From Flavobacteriales bacterium (GTDB lineage Bacteria > Bacteroidota > Bacteroidia > Flavobacteriales_E > Vicingaceae), in contig JAPHUD010000011.1 in assembly GCA_026196775.1 (NCBI GenBank), forward strand, positions 1 through 64,000: 64,000 nucleotides of DNA, given 5' to 3'. Under the pieces are notes generated by a model. The model was not told the origin of the DNA. It searched no databases and was given only the letters and a program-made list of their open reading frames with translations. Positions 56,577 to 64,000 of the stretch are shown in pieces. Every line of letters starts with the position of its first letter. Position 1 is the stretch's first letter. A program made the translations under genes and the position numbers.

Positions 56577-56789
56577 ATGGAAATCATTGATTTTGAATTA
56601 AAAGATGAATATATTGAGCTAAACAAACTGCTTAAGTTTACAGGCGTTTGTGATACTGGTGGAGATGCTAAAATGAGCATAGATCAAGGCTTGGTTAAAT
56701 ACAACAACCAAGTGGAAACACAAAGAAGAAAAAAAGTAAGAAAAGGTGATACCATTCAATTTCAACAATACCAAATAGAAATTCGTTAA
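56577..56789 (+). CDS. small S4-domain RNA-binding protein (YbcJ/RlbA-like)
   Basis: 70 residues, essentially one S4 domain: YIELNKLLKFTGVCDTGGDAKMSIDQGLVKYNNQ then RRKKVRKGDTIQF. It resembles E. coli YbcJ, which has a similar length. RNA-binding, cytoplasmic; the target is unknown. It is 8 bp after the hydrolase stop and 7 bp before the next start, so part of an operon. Confidence 0.85.
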   Translation: MEIIDFELKDEYIELNKLLKFTGVCDTGGDAKMSIDQGLVKYNNQVETQRRKKVRKGDTIQFQQYQIEIR

Positions 56790-56796
56790 CTTAATT

Positions 56797-57303
56797 ATGC
56801 CAAATCAGAAAACTAAAATATTAAGCCACGAGCAAATAAGTAGAAAAATAAATCGTATTGCTTTTCAAATTTTTGAAGACAATCATTTAGAAAAAGAAAT
56901 TATTGTGGTTGGCATTGAAAAAAAGGGACATTTATTAGCAAAAAAAATTGCTGAAAAACTAAAGACTATTTCTGATATCAAAGTAATAGAAGCATCGTTA
57001 AAAGTTAATAAAGACAACCCTTTGAGCGAAGAACCTAAACTTTCTATTACCGAAAAAGAAATTGAAAATAAAGTGGTTATTTTAGTAGATGATGTGCTTA
57101 ACTCAGGCAAAACACTTATTTATGGTGTTAAATATCTTTTAAATTTTAATATCCACAGAATGTCAACTGTTGTATTGGTAGATAGAAACAATAAACGCTA
57201 CCCTATTGGTACACACTATGTTGGCTTATCGCTTTCTACCACTTTAAAAGATCATATTTCTATTGAATTTGTGGGCGGAAAAATGACGGCTTACTTGAGT
57301 TAA
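56797..57303 (+). CDS. phosphoribosyltransferase-fold protein (PyrR-like)
   Basis: 168 residues. The PRPP-binding motif VVILVDDVLNSGKTLIYG (about 91-108) is canonical. The N-terminal part (KILSHEQISRKINRIAFQIFEDN) matches PyrR-type regulators/uracil phosphoribosyltransferases. It may regulate or salvage pyrimidines; a dihydroorotase gene lies 1.7 kb downstream, but inside a cassette and so probably not functionally paired. Its last codons overlap the convergent Zn-protein gene by 4 bp. Confidence 0.8.
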   Translation: MPNQKTKILSHEQISRKINRIAFQIFEDNHLEKEIIVVGIEKKGHLLAKKIAEKLKTISDIKVIEASLKVNKDNPLSEEPKLSITEKEIENKVVILVDDVLNSGKTLIYGVKYLLNFNIHRMSTVVLVDRNNKRYPIGTHYVGLSLSTTLKDHISIEFVGGKMTAYLS

Positions 57304-57668
57304 CTCATATAAGCTTGCCATTTTACCAATACATATTTTGATTTATTTTGTTCTTTTTTTTCTAAAAAACCGTATTCATAACAAAACAAATAAACATCGC
57401 CTTGTTGGTTTTTCCAATAATGAGTAAAAAACTTAGGGTTAAACCCTGCTTTCAATAATTCTTCTTTTCGGATAATTGCCTTTCCTGCTTTATTAAAGTG
57501 GTTTAATAGCTGTCTGTTTAATTTTAATTGTTTGTCTATTTTTAAGTAAAAACTCTGTTCTTTACCCCTATTTTTTTTATGGTGGTATGCAGATTTGCAA
57601 TAAGGAGAACAAAATATTTTATCAATTCTACCTTCTACTTCTTCACCACATTCAATACATTTTTTCAT
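57300..57668 (-). CDS. small zinc-ribbon-like protein of unknown role
   Basis: 122 residues. The N-terminal Cys pattern CIECGEEVEGRIDKIFCSPYC, followed by a basic segment KSAYHHKKNRGKEQ, looks like a DUF2116-style zinc ribbon. The rest is helical (LNRQLLNHFNKAGKAIIRKEELLKAGFNPKFF) ending in a beta segment (VYLFCYEYGFLEKKE). Possibly DNA- or RNA-binding. It is divergent from the recombinase gene across 103 bp. Confidence 0.65.
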   Translation of the reverse strand: MKKCIECGEEVEGRIDKIFCSPYCKSAYHHKKNRGKEQSFYLKIDKQLKLNRQLLNHFNKAGKAIIRKEELLKAGFNPKFFTHYWKNQQGDVYLFCYEYGFLEKKEQNKSKYVLVKWQAYMS

Positions 57669-57695
57669 TTATTAGTACATTTTAATTATACGGAT

Positions 57696-57711
57696 ATTTA
57701 TACGTATAAAT
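57696..57711. promoter_or_regulatory. 16-bp perfect palindrome upstream of the recombinase
   Basis: ATTTATACGTATAAAT, perfectly self-complementary, midway in the 103-bp divergent region. Its TACGTATA core recalls the arms of the att-like sites (TAAACGTA...TACGTTTA). It may be an operator or recombinase-binding site. Confidence 0.5.
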
Positions 57712-57771
57712 CTACTAATAATTTATTTTACAGCTTTTTTATTCACTAAATTTATTCAAAATACACCAAAA

Positions 57772-58920
57772 ATGGACTCTTCATATAATAAAAATATTAC
57801 ACTTAAACATCTGCACATCAATAATGAGAAGCAGATTGGAATAAAATTTTACCCTAACAAACTGGTACAAACAGTAGTAAAAGGACTCCCTAATGTAAAG
57901 TGGAGTAATGAATTTGGCATGGCATATATAAAAAATACTCCTGCTAATTTAAACTTAATATTTACCGATTTTAAAGGTTTGGCGTGGATTAATTGTGCTG
58001 GTTTTTTTCCAGATGTTAAAACAAAAATTAATAATAATCCTGTAAAAGTGAGTGACTACAGCAAGCGAAAGTTACCTGCTGATTATAGAAGATGCCCTGA
58101 TGAGTTTTTACAAAAATTAGAATTAAAACAATATGCTGTAAACACGGCTAAAACGTATGTTAATTTATTTGAACGTTTTATTAATCATTACAAAGACAAG
58201 GAATTAACACATATAAATGAGAATGATATTCGTAATTATTTACAATTATTAATTCAGCAAAATAAATCTAACAGCTATGTAAATCAAATGATTAATAGTA
58301 TAAAGTTTTATTACGAAGTGGTGTTAGAAATGCCTAATCGTTTTTATAGTGTAGAGCGTCCTTTTAAAAGGGAAGCATTACCTAAAGTAATTAGTTTAGA
58401 AGAAGTACAAACTATTATTAAGAACACCAACAATATAAAGCACAAGTGTATTGTAAGTTTACTGTATTCTGCAGGTTTGCGTAGAAGCGAGTTATTAAAC
58501 TTAAAGTTAGAAGATATCGATAGTAAGCGAATGGTCATTAATGTAAAGAACGGTAAGGGAAATAAAGATCGTTTGACTATTCTTAGCCCAACTGTTTTAA
58601 ATGATTTACGCATTTATTATAAACAGTGGAAGCCAAAGGTTTATTTATTTGAAAGTCCGAATAGAGGAAAATATAGTCCTGAAAGTGTTTTGAAAATTAT
58701 TAAGTCAGCAGCTAAAAAAGGTGGAATTAAAAAGAAAGTAACTCCCCATATGTTACGCCATAGCTTTGCTACCCATTTATTAGAAAGTGGTACTGACTTA
58801 CGTTACATACAGGTTTTGTTAGGGCACAATAGTAGCAAAACAACTGAAATTTACACTCAAGTAGCAATAAATAACATAAAAACTATAAAAAGTCCGATTG
58901 AATTACTACATTTGGGATAA
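57772..58920 (+). CDS. tyrosine recombinase, integron-integrase-like (IntI/Xer family)
   Basis: 382 residues. An N-terminal ~100-residue domain (ITLKHLHINNEKQIGIKFY ... WINCAGFFPD) is followed by a SAM-like core-binding domain (about 108-195) and the catalytic domain. Catalytic residues: Arg237 (GLRRSEL), Lys262 or 265 (GKGNKDR), His326 and Arg329 (TPHMLRH), His352 (LLGHNS), Tyr361 (TEIYTQV). The end, IKSPIELLHLG, resembles the IntI C-terminus (RSPLD-L). The extra helix that marks classical IntI between the Lys and HxxR motifs is not evident. The stop codon is part of the att-like site. Confidence 0.85.
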   Translation: MDSSYNKNITLKHLHINNEKQIGIKFYPNKLVQTVVKGLPNVKWSNEFGMAYIKNTPANLNLIFTDFKGLAWINCAGFFPDVKTKINNNPVKVSDYSKRKLPADYRRCPDEFLQKLELKQYAVNTAKTYVNLFERFINHYKDKELTHINENDIRNYLQLLIQQNKSNSYVNQMINSIKFYYEVVLEMPNRFYSVERPFKREALPKVISLEEVQTIIKNTNNIKHKCIVSLLYSAGLRRSELLNLKLEDIDSKRMVINVKNGKGNKDRLTILSPTVLNDLRIYYKQWKPKVYLFESPNRGKYSPESVLKIIKSAAKKGGIKKKVTPHMLRHSFATHLLESGTDLRYIQVLLGHNSSKTTEIYTQVAINNIKTIKSPIELLHLG

Positions 58921-58970
58921 AGATACAATGCGGATAAACGTACCATTACGTTTATCCAATTGTTAGCGGC
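58919..58970 (+). other. attI-like site of locus 2
   Basis: AAAGATACAAT then arms GGATAAACGTA (58932-58942) and TACGTTTATCC (58947-58957), a perfect 11-bp inverted repeat around CCAT, then AATT and the core GTTAGCGGC (58962-58970), where cassette 1 starts. It abuts the recombinase stop. The near-identical site at 35121-35167 supports a functional recombination site. Confidence 0.75.
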
Positions 58971-59009
58971 AATGTAAAAAAACCGCCATCAATAATAAAG
59001 GAATGAACA

Positions 59010-60356
59010 ATGAATCAGAGTATTTTAATTAAAAATTCTACAATAGTAAATGAAGGAAAATCATTTGTTGCAGACGTACTTTTATCGGATGGACTTATTC
59101 GTAAAATTGGCAATATTGATAGTGAGCCAAATCACAAAGTAATTGACGGTACAGGCAAACACCTATTCCCAGGAATTATAGACGGACAAGTTCATTTTAG
59201 AGATCCAGGACTTACACATAAAGGGGATTTGTATACCGAAAGTAAAGCTGCCATAGCAGGTGGCGTAACTTCTTTTATTGATATGCCCAATACGGTTCCG
59301 AATATTTTAACAGTTGAAAGCCTAAACGAAAAATATGAGATTGCTTCTAAAAAATCTTTAGCAAACTATTCGTTTTTTCTTGGTGTAAATGGAGATAATA
59401 TTGATGATGTAATTAAGATGGATACCAGCAAATTTATTGGTGTTTCTGATGACGGCTTATATTTTACTAAAAAAGGAAACCTGTTGGCTGATAGTCCTGA
59501 CACAATGGAAAAGCTTTTTGCGAACTGCAAATCAATTATCGCTATTCATTCAGAGAAAGAAGAAATTGTAGAAGCCAATGAACAAGCTTTTAGAGAAAAG
59601 TACGGAGAGGAAATTCCAGCGAAATCCCATCCCATTATACGAAGTGCTGAAGGCTGCTATGAGGCCACCAAACGTGCCATTGAATTAGCCAAAAAACACA
59701 ATGCTCGCTTGCATATTCTTCACTTAACAACTGAAGTAGAAACACATCTTTTTCAGAATAACATTCCTTTAAAACAGAAAAAAATAACAACCGAAGTTTC
59801 GGTACACCATTTATGGTTCTCTGACAAAGATTATGAGCGATTAGGAATGCTCATTAAGTGGAATCCAGCCATTAAAACTGAAAAGGATAAACAAGGTTTA
59901 TTAAAAGCACTTCTTGATGATAGAATTGATATTATTACTACCGATCACGCACCACATACATTAGAGGAAAAACAAAAACCCTATTTCCAATCTATGTCTG
60001 GAGCACCAATGGTGCAACACACGCTAAATTGCATGTTGGAGTTTTACAAACAAGGTTTGATTTCGCTAGAAAAAATAGTGGAGAAAATGTGCCACAATCC
60101 AGCAATTTTATACAATATGACCAACAGAGGATTTATCCGAGAAGGTTATTATGCTGATTTAACTTTGGTCGACTTAAGTAGCCAATGGACAGTTACTAAG
60201 GACAATCTGCTATATAAATGTGGATGGTCGCCATTAGAAGGAACAACTTTTCAAACGGCAATTAAACAGACATTTGTGAACGGAAATTTGGTGTATGACA
60301 ATGGTACTTTTAATGAAAATAACTTTGGAATGTCTATTGAATTTATTAATAACTAG
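59010..60356 (+). CDS. pyrC: dihydroorotase (PyrC type), carried as a cassette gene
   Basis: 448 residues, normal for the Bacteroidota enzyme. Amidohydrolase metal sites: QVHFRDPG (HxR/H), GVNGDNIDD, IAIHSEKE, LHILHLTTE and TTDHAPHTLEE (catalytic Asp). It closes N-carbamoyl-aspartate to dihydroorotate in pyrimidine synthesis. The start ATG follows an AAAGGA-like segment. It is the first of three genes in cassette 1, 39 bp after the core. Whether it is the only chromosomal pyrC is unknown. Confidence 0.92.
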   Translation: MNQSILIKNSTIVNEGKSFVADVLLSDGLIRKIGNIDSEPNHKVIDGTGKHLFPGIIDGQVHFRDPGLTHKGDLYTESKAAIAGGVTSFIDMPNTVPNILTVESLNEKYEIASKKSLANYSFFLGVNGDNIDDVIKMDTSKFIGVSDDGLYFTKKGNLLADSPDTMEKLFANCKSIIAIHSEKEEIVEANEQAFREKYGEEIPAKSHPIIRSAEGCYEATKRAIELAKKHNARLHILHLTTEVETHLFQNNIPLKQKKITTEVSVHHLWFSDKDYERLGMLIKWNPAIKTEKDKQGLLKALLDDRIDIITTDHAPHTLEEKQKPYFQSMSGAPMVQHTLNCMLEFYKQGLISLEKIVEKMCHNPAILYNMTNRGFIREGYYADLTLVDLSSQWTVTKDNLLYKCGWSPLEGTTFQTAIKQTFVNGNLVYDNGTFNENNFGMSIEFINN

Positions 60357-60364
60357 CTGCAATT

Positions 60365-61321
60365 ATGACCATCATTTCAAATAACATTAGTAGGGCTGTT
60401 AAAATCTTAAACAATGAAGATGTAGTAGCCATCCCAACTGAAACTGTTTATGGGTTGGCGGGGAATATTTACAGTGACAAAGCCATTCGTAAAATATTTG
60501 AAGTAAAACAAAGACCATTGTTCAATCCCTTAATTGTACATCTTCATTCTGTTGAACAATTAGATGAAATAGTAAGTGATTTTCCTCCTAAAGCACAATT
60601 ACTTGCAGACGCTTTTTGGCCTGGTTCGTTAACCTTAGTCTTAAAGAAAAAATCTACGATTCCAGATGTAATAACAGCTGGTAAAGAAACTGTTGCTGTC
60701 AGAATCCCCAATCATCCAGTCACTTTAAAGTTGCTAAAGAAATTATCGTTTCCTCTAGCTGCACCTAGTGCAAATCCGTTTAATAGAATTAGTCCAACGA
60801 AGGCATTACACGTTGAAAGCTATTTTAAATATTCTATACAAATGGTACTTGAAGGCGGAGAGTGTAAAAACGGATTAGAATCTACCATCATTGGATTTGA
60901 AAATAATGAACCTATACTTTATAGATTAGGTGCTATCTCCACAGAAGAAATTGAAAATGTAGTGGGAAAAATTAATGTGAAAAACAAGAAAGAAAAAACT
61001 CCCAACGCACCAGGTATGTTGGCCAAACACTACTCACCTAAAACAAAAACATACCTCGTAAACGATATTGATAAATTTATAACAGATTATGAGGATAGAA
61101 CAATTGGTTTGGTAAGCTTTTCAGAAGCCATAACGGCTTCTAATATTAAACACATAGAAATTTTATCAAAGTCCAGAGATTTAAAAGAAGCTGCTTCAAA
61201 TTTATACAGTTCACTTCACACACTAGACCACTTAGGTTTGGATATGATAGTTGCACAAAGGTTTCCAGATATTGGATTAGGTAAATCCATTAACGACAGA
61301 CTAGAAAGAGCTACAAAATAA
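60365..61321 (+). CDS. tsaC: L-threonylcarbamoyladenylate synthase (TsaC/Sua5 type), cassette gene
   Basis: 318 residues, thus the longer Sua5 form: a YrdC domain (about 5-205, AIPTETVYGLAGNIYSDKAIRKIFEVKQRP; VAVRIPNHP; LAAPSANPFNRISPT; ESTIIG) plus a C-terminal Sua5 domain (APGMLAKHYSPKTKTYLV). It makes the threonylcarbamoyl-AMP used for t6A37 in tRNA. Second gene of cassette 1, 8 bp after pyrC. Confidence 0.9.
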   Translation: MTIISNNISRAVKILNNEDVVAIPTETVYGLAGNIYSDKAIRKIFEVKQRPLFNPLIVHLHSVEQLDEIVSDFPPKAQLLADAFWPGSLTLVLKKKSTIPDVITAGKETVAVRIPNHPVTLKLLKKLSFPLAAPSANPFNRISPTKALHVESYFKYSIQMVLEGGECKNGLESTIIGFENNEPILYRLGAISTEEIENVVGKINVKNKKEKTPNAPGMLAKHYSPKTKTYLVNDIDKFITDYEDRTIGLVSFSEAITASNIKHIEILSKSRDLKEAASNLYSSLHTLDHLGLDMIVAQRFPDIGLGKSINDRLERATK

Positions 61322-61335
61322 TTACTATAATTTGT

Positions 61336-62184
61336 ATGAGCACTTCATTATTTGAAAATAGAAAACTTGTAATTGCTACTAAACATAAAAAGGAAAAAGT
61401 AATTGCTCCATTGCTAGAAAAAAATCTAGGAGTAACCTGTTTTACAAATGAAAGTTTTGACACAGATACTTTAGGAACTTTTTCAGGAGAAATTGAAAGA
61501 GAACTTGACCCAATTTCAACCGTTAGAAAAAAATGCCTTTTAGCTATGGAAGCGAGTAATTGTGATTTGGGAGTTGCAAGTGAAGGTTCTTTTGGTGCTC
61601 ATCCTTCCATCTTTTTTGCAAGGGCAGACGATGAATTTTTAATATTCATTGACAAAAAGAACAACTTAGAAATAATTGCTAGAGAATTAAGTTTAGAAAC
61701 CAATTTTGATGGAAAGGAAATTGAAACCGAGAAAGACCTTTTCGACTTTGCAAAATCTGTTAAATTTCCAACTCATGGACTTATACTTCGCAAATCCGAG
61801 AAAGATAATACTCATATCATTAAGGGGATTACAGATATGACTTTACTAAAACAAGCATTTAAAAAACTTCTTCACGAGTCTAATTCTATTTATGCAGAAA
61901 CAGATATGAGGGCAATGTATAACCCTACCCGAATGACTGTAATTGAAAATGCGGCCAAAAAATTAGTAGACAAAGTAAATTCTCACTGCCCAAAATGTAA
62001 CGCGCCAGGTTTTGACGTTACAGATGTAAAAAAAGGGTTAGAATGTAATTTATGTGGATTACCAACTAAATCAACGTTAAGTCATATTTATGAATGTCAG
62101 CGTTGTGAATATTCAAAAGAGAAAATGTATCCATCTCATAAAACAAAAGAAGATCCTATGTATTGTAATTATTGCAATCCATAA
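61336..62184 (+). CDS. DUF6671-like protein with two zinc-ribbon pairs, cassette gene
   Basis: 282 residues. An N-terminal ~200-residue alpha/beta domain (IATKHKKEKVIAPLLEKNLG; DLGVASEGSFGAHPSIFFARADDE) is followed by a cysteine-rich end with CPKC, CNLC, CQRC and CNYC motifs, consistent with two zinc ribbons. The layout fits what I recall as DUF6671; I do not know a function. It follows tsaC by 14 bp, third in the cassette, and the closing attC-like site begins 44 bp after its stop. Confidence 0.7.
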   Translation: MSTSLFENRKLVIATKHKKEKVIAPLLEKNLGVTCFTNESFDTDTLGTFSGEIERELDPISTVRKKCLLAMEASNCDLGVASEGSFGAHPSIFFARADDEFLIFIDKKNNLEIIARELSLETNFDGKEIETEKDLFDFAKSVKFPTHGLILRKSEKDNTHIIKGITDMTLLKQAFKKLLHESNSIYAETDMRAMYNPTRMTVIENAAKKLVDKVNSHCPKCNAPGFDVTDVKKGLECNLCGLPTKSTLSHIYECQRCEYSKEKMYPSHKTKEDPMYCNYCNP

Positions 62185-62228
62185 TTACTATTAACGAAAT
62201 GAAATAATAACAAGAAAATAGAAACAAA

Positions 62229-62360
62229 GCCGCTAACAAGGTGTATAGTTAATGGCGGTTATATGCTAATTAACAATGTTTTAGCATTTAATAAACTAAG
62301 TGCAAAATTAAAAGTTAAGTGCTTCGAAATCCGCCACTAACCATACACAAACCGTTAGGC
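62229..62360 (+). repeat. attC-like site closing cassette 1 of locus 2
   Basis: R''-like GCCGCTAAC (62229-62237) is the exact reverse complement of the cassette start GTTAGCGGC (58962-58970). The arm GTGTATAGTTAATGGCGG (62241-62258) pairs with CCGCCACTAACCATACAC (62331-62348) at 16/18. The core GTTAGGC (62354-62360) fits the GTTRRRY rule. Spacers: 3 nt left, 5 nt right. This is the clearest of the four sites. Confidence 0.85.
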
Positions 62361-62375
62361 AACATTTAAGACCAA

Positions 62376-62996
62376 GTGAAAAACTCATTCAAAATATTCT
62401 TAATAATAATTATATTTTCAAACCTATCCTGTGAAAAAGAAAAGGAAAAATACAATGTTGGGAAATTTGTCATAAGTATTAATATTCCATCATCATTGGA
62501 AAAGGTCGATAAACAAATTGCGAATCAAAAACTGAACGATGGAATTGATAGTATCCTTAACAACGGATTAAATGCAAGCCGAAACCAAGAGTTAATATTT
62601 AGCTTCAAAAAAGGCGATTTCACAGCATTACAAGCTAAAACTTCCTTGCTAAACGACAAGATAAATCAAAATTATCACACTTATTGGAAGGATTTCAAAA
62701 TAGTTCTTTACGATTTATTAAAAGAAAAAACTTTAAAAGAAGATGGAAAAAGAATTGATAGTACTTCTAGAATTGAAATAATAAATGGCATCAAATTTTA
62801 TGTCTTTGAACATAATATTTATCTCAAAGATGTTAATGATAAAGAGGCGAAGTATCAATCATTAAGATATAGTAGTCCTTTAGATAATTATGACTTGATT
62901 ATAGATACTAATTATCTAATACCAGATTCGAGTTATCAATACCGAAATGACAGAAACTTAATAAAGAAAATTTTAAAGAGTATTACGATTGAATAA
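62376..62996 (+). CDS. unknown lipoprotein, cassette gene (GTG start)
   Basis: 206 residues, no family recognised. The GTG at 62376 directly precedes a signal (KNSFKIFLIIIIFSNLSC-EKEK) with a relaxed lipobox at Cys19. The remainder is mixed alpha/beta with many Lys, Asn and Ile (VGKFVISINIPSSLEKVD; LDNYDLIIDTNYLIPDSSY). It starts 22 bp after the core GTTAGGCAAC and its own closing repeat begins 10 bp after the stop. Single-gene cassette. Confidence 0.65.
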   Translation: MKNSFKIFLIIIIFSNLSCEKEKEKYNVGKFVISINIPSSLEKVDKQIANQKLNDGIDSILNNGLNASRNQELIFSFKKGDFTALQAKTSLLNDKINQNYHTYWKDFKIVLYDLLKEKTLKEDGKRIDSTSRIEIINGIKFYVFEHNIYLKDVNDKEAKYQSLRYSSPLDNYDLIIDTNYLIPDSSYQYRNDRNLIKKILKSITIE

Positions 62997-63006
62997 GAAT
63001 AAAAAC

Positions 63007-63223
63007 GTTGCCTAACACCGTGTATAATTAATTGCTTGATCTGTTTAAGAGGAGGAATTTTTCTTACTTTTATTTAAAATTTGAAAACTCGGAAAATGAG
63101 TGAGAAGGCCTTGCTCCTTCCAACGCTGTTTTGCCTACCTCCCGAAGGTCGGCTGATCCGGCAAAAGCCTAAACTAGAGCAAGGCTCTAAGATCGCAACT
63201 AATCATACACAAAACCGTTGTGC
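63007..63223 (+). repeat. attC-like site closing cassette 2 of locus 2
   Basis: GTTGCCTAAC (63007-63016) is the exact reverse complement of the start of its cassette (GTTAGGCAAC, 62354-62363). The arm GTGTATAATTAATTGC (63020-63035) pairs with GCAACTAATCATACAC (63195-63210) at 14/16. Core GTTGTGC at 63217-63223. Spacers: 3 nt left, 6 nt right. The ~160-bp loop holds nested hairpins (AAGGCCTTGCTCC with AGAGCAAGGCTCT). Confidence 0.78.
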
Positions 63224-63247
63224 TTCATTATCAGAAACCGCTAACCA

Positions 63248-64000
63248 ATGTTAAAATTCTTTAGAAAAATTAGACAAAACTTACTTTCTGACAGCAATAA
63301 TGGAAAGTATTTTAAATATGCAATCGGAGAAATTATTCTTGTTGTGATTGGAATTTTGATTGCACTTCAAATTAATAATTGGAATGAAAATAGGAAGAAA
63401 ACTAAAATAGGCACACAGTATTTAACTGAAATGAGATTTGAATTGCAAAATGACATTAATCAATTAGATTTTTATATTAATGACTTGAAAAAAAGTATTA
63501 AAAATCAAGAGGCGGCATTAAACACAAAAGATATTTCAAAATTATCTATTGATAGTCTCTCAATGATTATTGCCACTATAAATCTTGATTTTAAAATCAG
63601 CGAGTTAACTTTTACAAAGATGAATAACCTCGGAATTACTTCACTCTCTAATAACGACAGTCTTAATTTAAAAATAACGGAGTATTATAATAGTGATGTA
63701 GTCAGACTAAAGTTAGCAATGAACTACATATTTAATGATTTGGTAAAAAGAACTGACTTTTACATCTATGATCAAAATAAGATTGATATGGTATACACTT
63801 ATTCTAATCAAAAATTTTCATCATTACATAATCAATCTGAAGAAGAGTTTAAAAATGAACAAAGAACTAACATTATTGATTTTATTCAATCAATTAATGG
63901 GAGGAATATTGTACAATACGATTTAAGTGGTAAAGAATATTCATTATCTGTATTGAATCGATTTAAGCAAAGAACAACTGCGCTTTTAAAAATAGTGTAT
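63248..64000 (+). CDS. DUF6090-like membrane protein, cassette gene (3' end cut by the window)
   Basis: 251 codons are present, none a stop. The start MLKFFRKIRQNLLSDSNNGKY and the following single helix (YAIGEIILVVIGILIALQINNWNENRKK, about 24-51) match the DUF6090 family I recall from many Bacteroidota genomes. The rest is helical and predicted periplasmic. Function unknown. It starts 31 bp after the core GTTGTGC, first gene of cassette 3. Confidence 0.78.
   Translation, partial: MLKFFRKIRQNLLSDSNNGKYFKYAIGEIILVVIGILIALQINNWNENRKKTKIGTQYLTEMRFELQNDINQLDFYINDLKKSIKNQEAALNTKDISKLSIDSLSMIIATINLDFKISELTFTKMNNLGITSLSNNDSLNLKITEYYNSDVVRLKLAMNYIFNDLVKRTDFYIYDQNKIDMVYTYSNQKFSSLHNQSEEEFKNEQRTNIIDFIQSINGRNIVQYDLSGKEYSLSVLNRFKQRTTALLKIVY

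Larger units (their letters stand above)
57772..64000 (+). mobile_element. integron-like locus 2: recombinase, att-like site and three cassettes (right end outside window)
   Basis: In order: recombinase, 47-bp att-like site, cassette 1 (58963-62354: pyrC-tsaC-DUF6671), attC-like site, cassette 2 (62355-63217: lipoprotein), attC-like site, cassette 3 (from 63218: DUF6090-type, cut by the window). Genes begin 22-48 bp after each core and all run the same way. Cassette 1 is unusual in holding three genes. The right limit is unknown. Confidence 0.75.

Noticed and set aside
58932-58957. The palindrome after the recombinase as a simple terminator or a dif site
   Set aside because: No T tract; it recurs at locus 1 with conserved distance to the cassette core, and the neighbouring cassette repeats fit attC logic better than XerCD-dif.

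Overview
The window is low-GC DNA from a member of the Bacteroidota, most likely a Flavobacteriales-type bacterium. The pointers are two proteins with gliding-motility/type B C-terminal sorting domains, one with a type A type IX secretion (T9SS) sorting domain, a CarboxypepD_reg-TonB receptor, a Bacteroidota-style LptD, an L21 protein with a Lys/Ala-rich tail, and TTG/ATTG-N19-TANNTTTG promoters. I saw no rRNA, tRNA, CRISPR array or recognisable transposase.

Layout. 1-7.2 kb: truncated ung, an Omp85 protein, a 2OG-Fe(II) oxygenase, an ABC exporter, a glyoxalase-like protein, a crotonase and an unknown lipoprotein. 7.2-12.3 kb (minus): a four-gene run reading amidase, MlaD-like protein, membrane Fe-S protein and CCG Fe-S protein, plus a small unknown. 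12.5-25.9 kb: lptD, two large T9SS cargo proteins flanking priA, and a TonB receptor. 26-34.9 kb: rplU-rpmA, serS, lipoprotein, TPR protein, DUF2752, NAD(P)HX repair enzyme, DUF5606 and pepF. 39.4-48.9 kb (minus): PLP enzymes, a HAD phosphatase, an acyltransferase/GNAT trio that resembles glycine/ornithine lipid synthesis, CDGSH, SRPBCC, aldo/keto reductase and SGNH hydrolase. 49.1-57.7 kb: parE, PASTA protein, T9SS cargo, rluD, rpe, S33 hydrolase, S4 protein, PRTase and a Zn-ribbon protein.

The striking part is two integron-like cassette loci. Locus 2 (57,772 to the window end) has an IntI/Xer-type tyrosine recombinase. Its stop codon runs into a 47-bp site with an 11-bp inverted repeat, followed by head-to-tail cassettes separated by long imperfect inverted repeats built like folded attC sites. 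Locus 1 (about 35,121-39,333) has the same 47-bp site (41/47 identical) and two cassettes but no recombinase. Each of the four complete cassettes begins GTT... and its closing repeat begins with the exact 9-10 nt reverse complement of that start. This is the R''/R' relation of integron cassettes and cannot be explained by terminators. In all four repeats the spacer next to the core is asymmetric (2-3 nt left, 5-6 nt right). Locus 1 lies on a 4,493-bp island inserted at the 3' end of pepF and flanked by an exact 26-bp direct repeat of the gene end. Cassette contents: a barrel protein plus a TPR-PP2C phosphatase; a secreted unknown; a three-gene pyrC-tsaC-DUF6671 unit; a lipoprotein; and a truncated DUF6090 protein. 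All genes point away from the att-like site.
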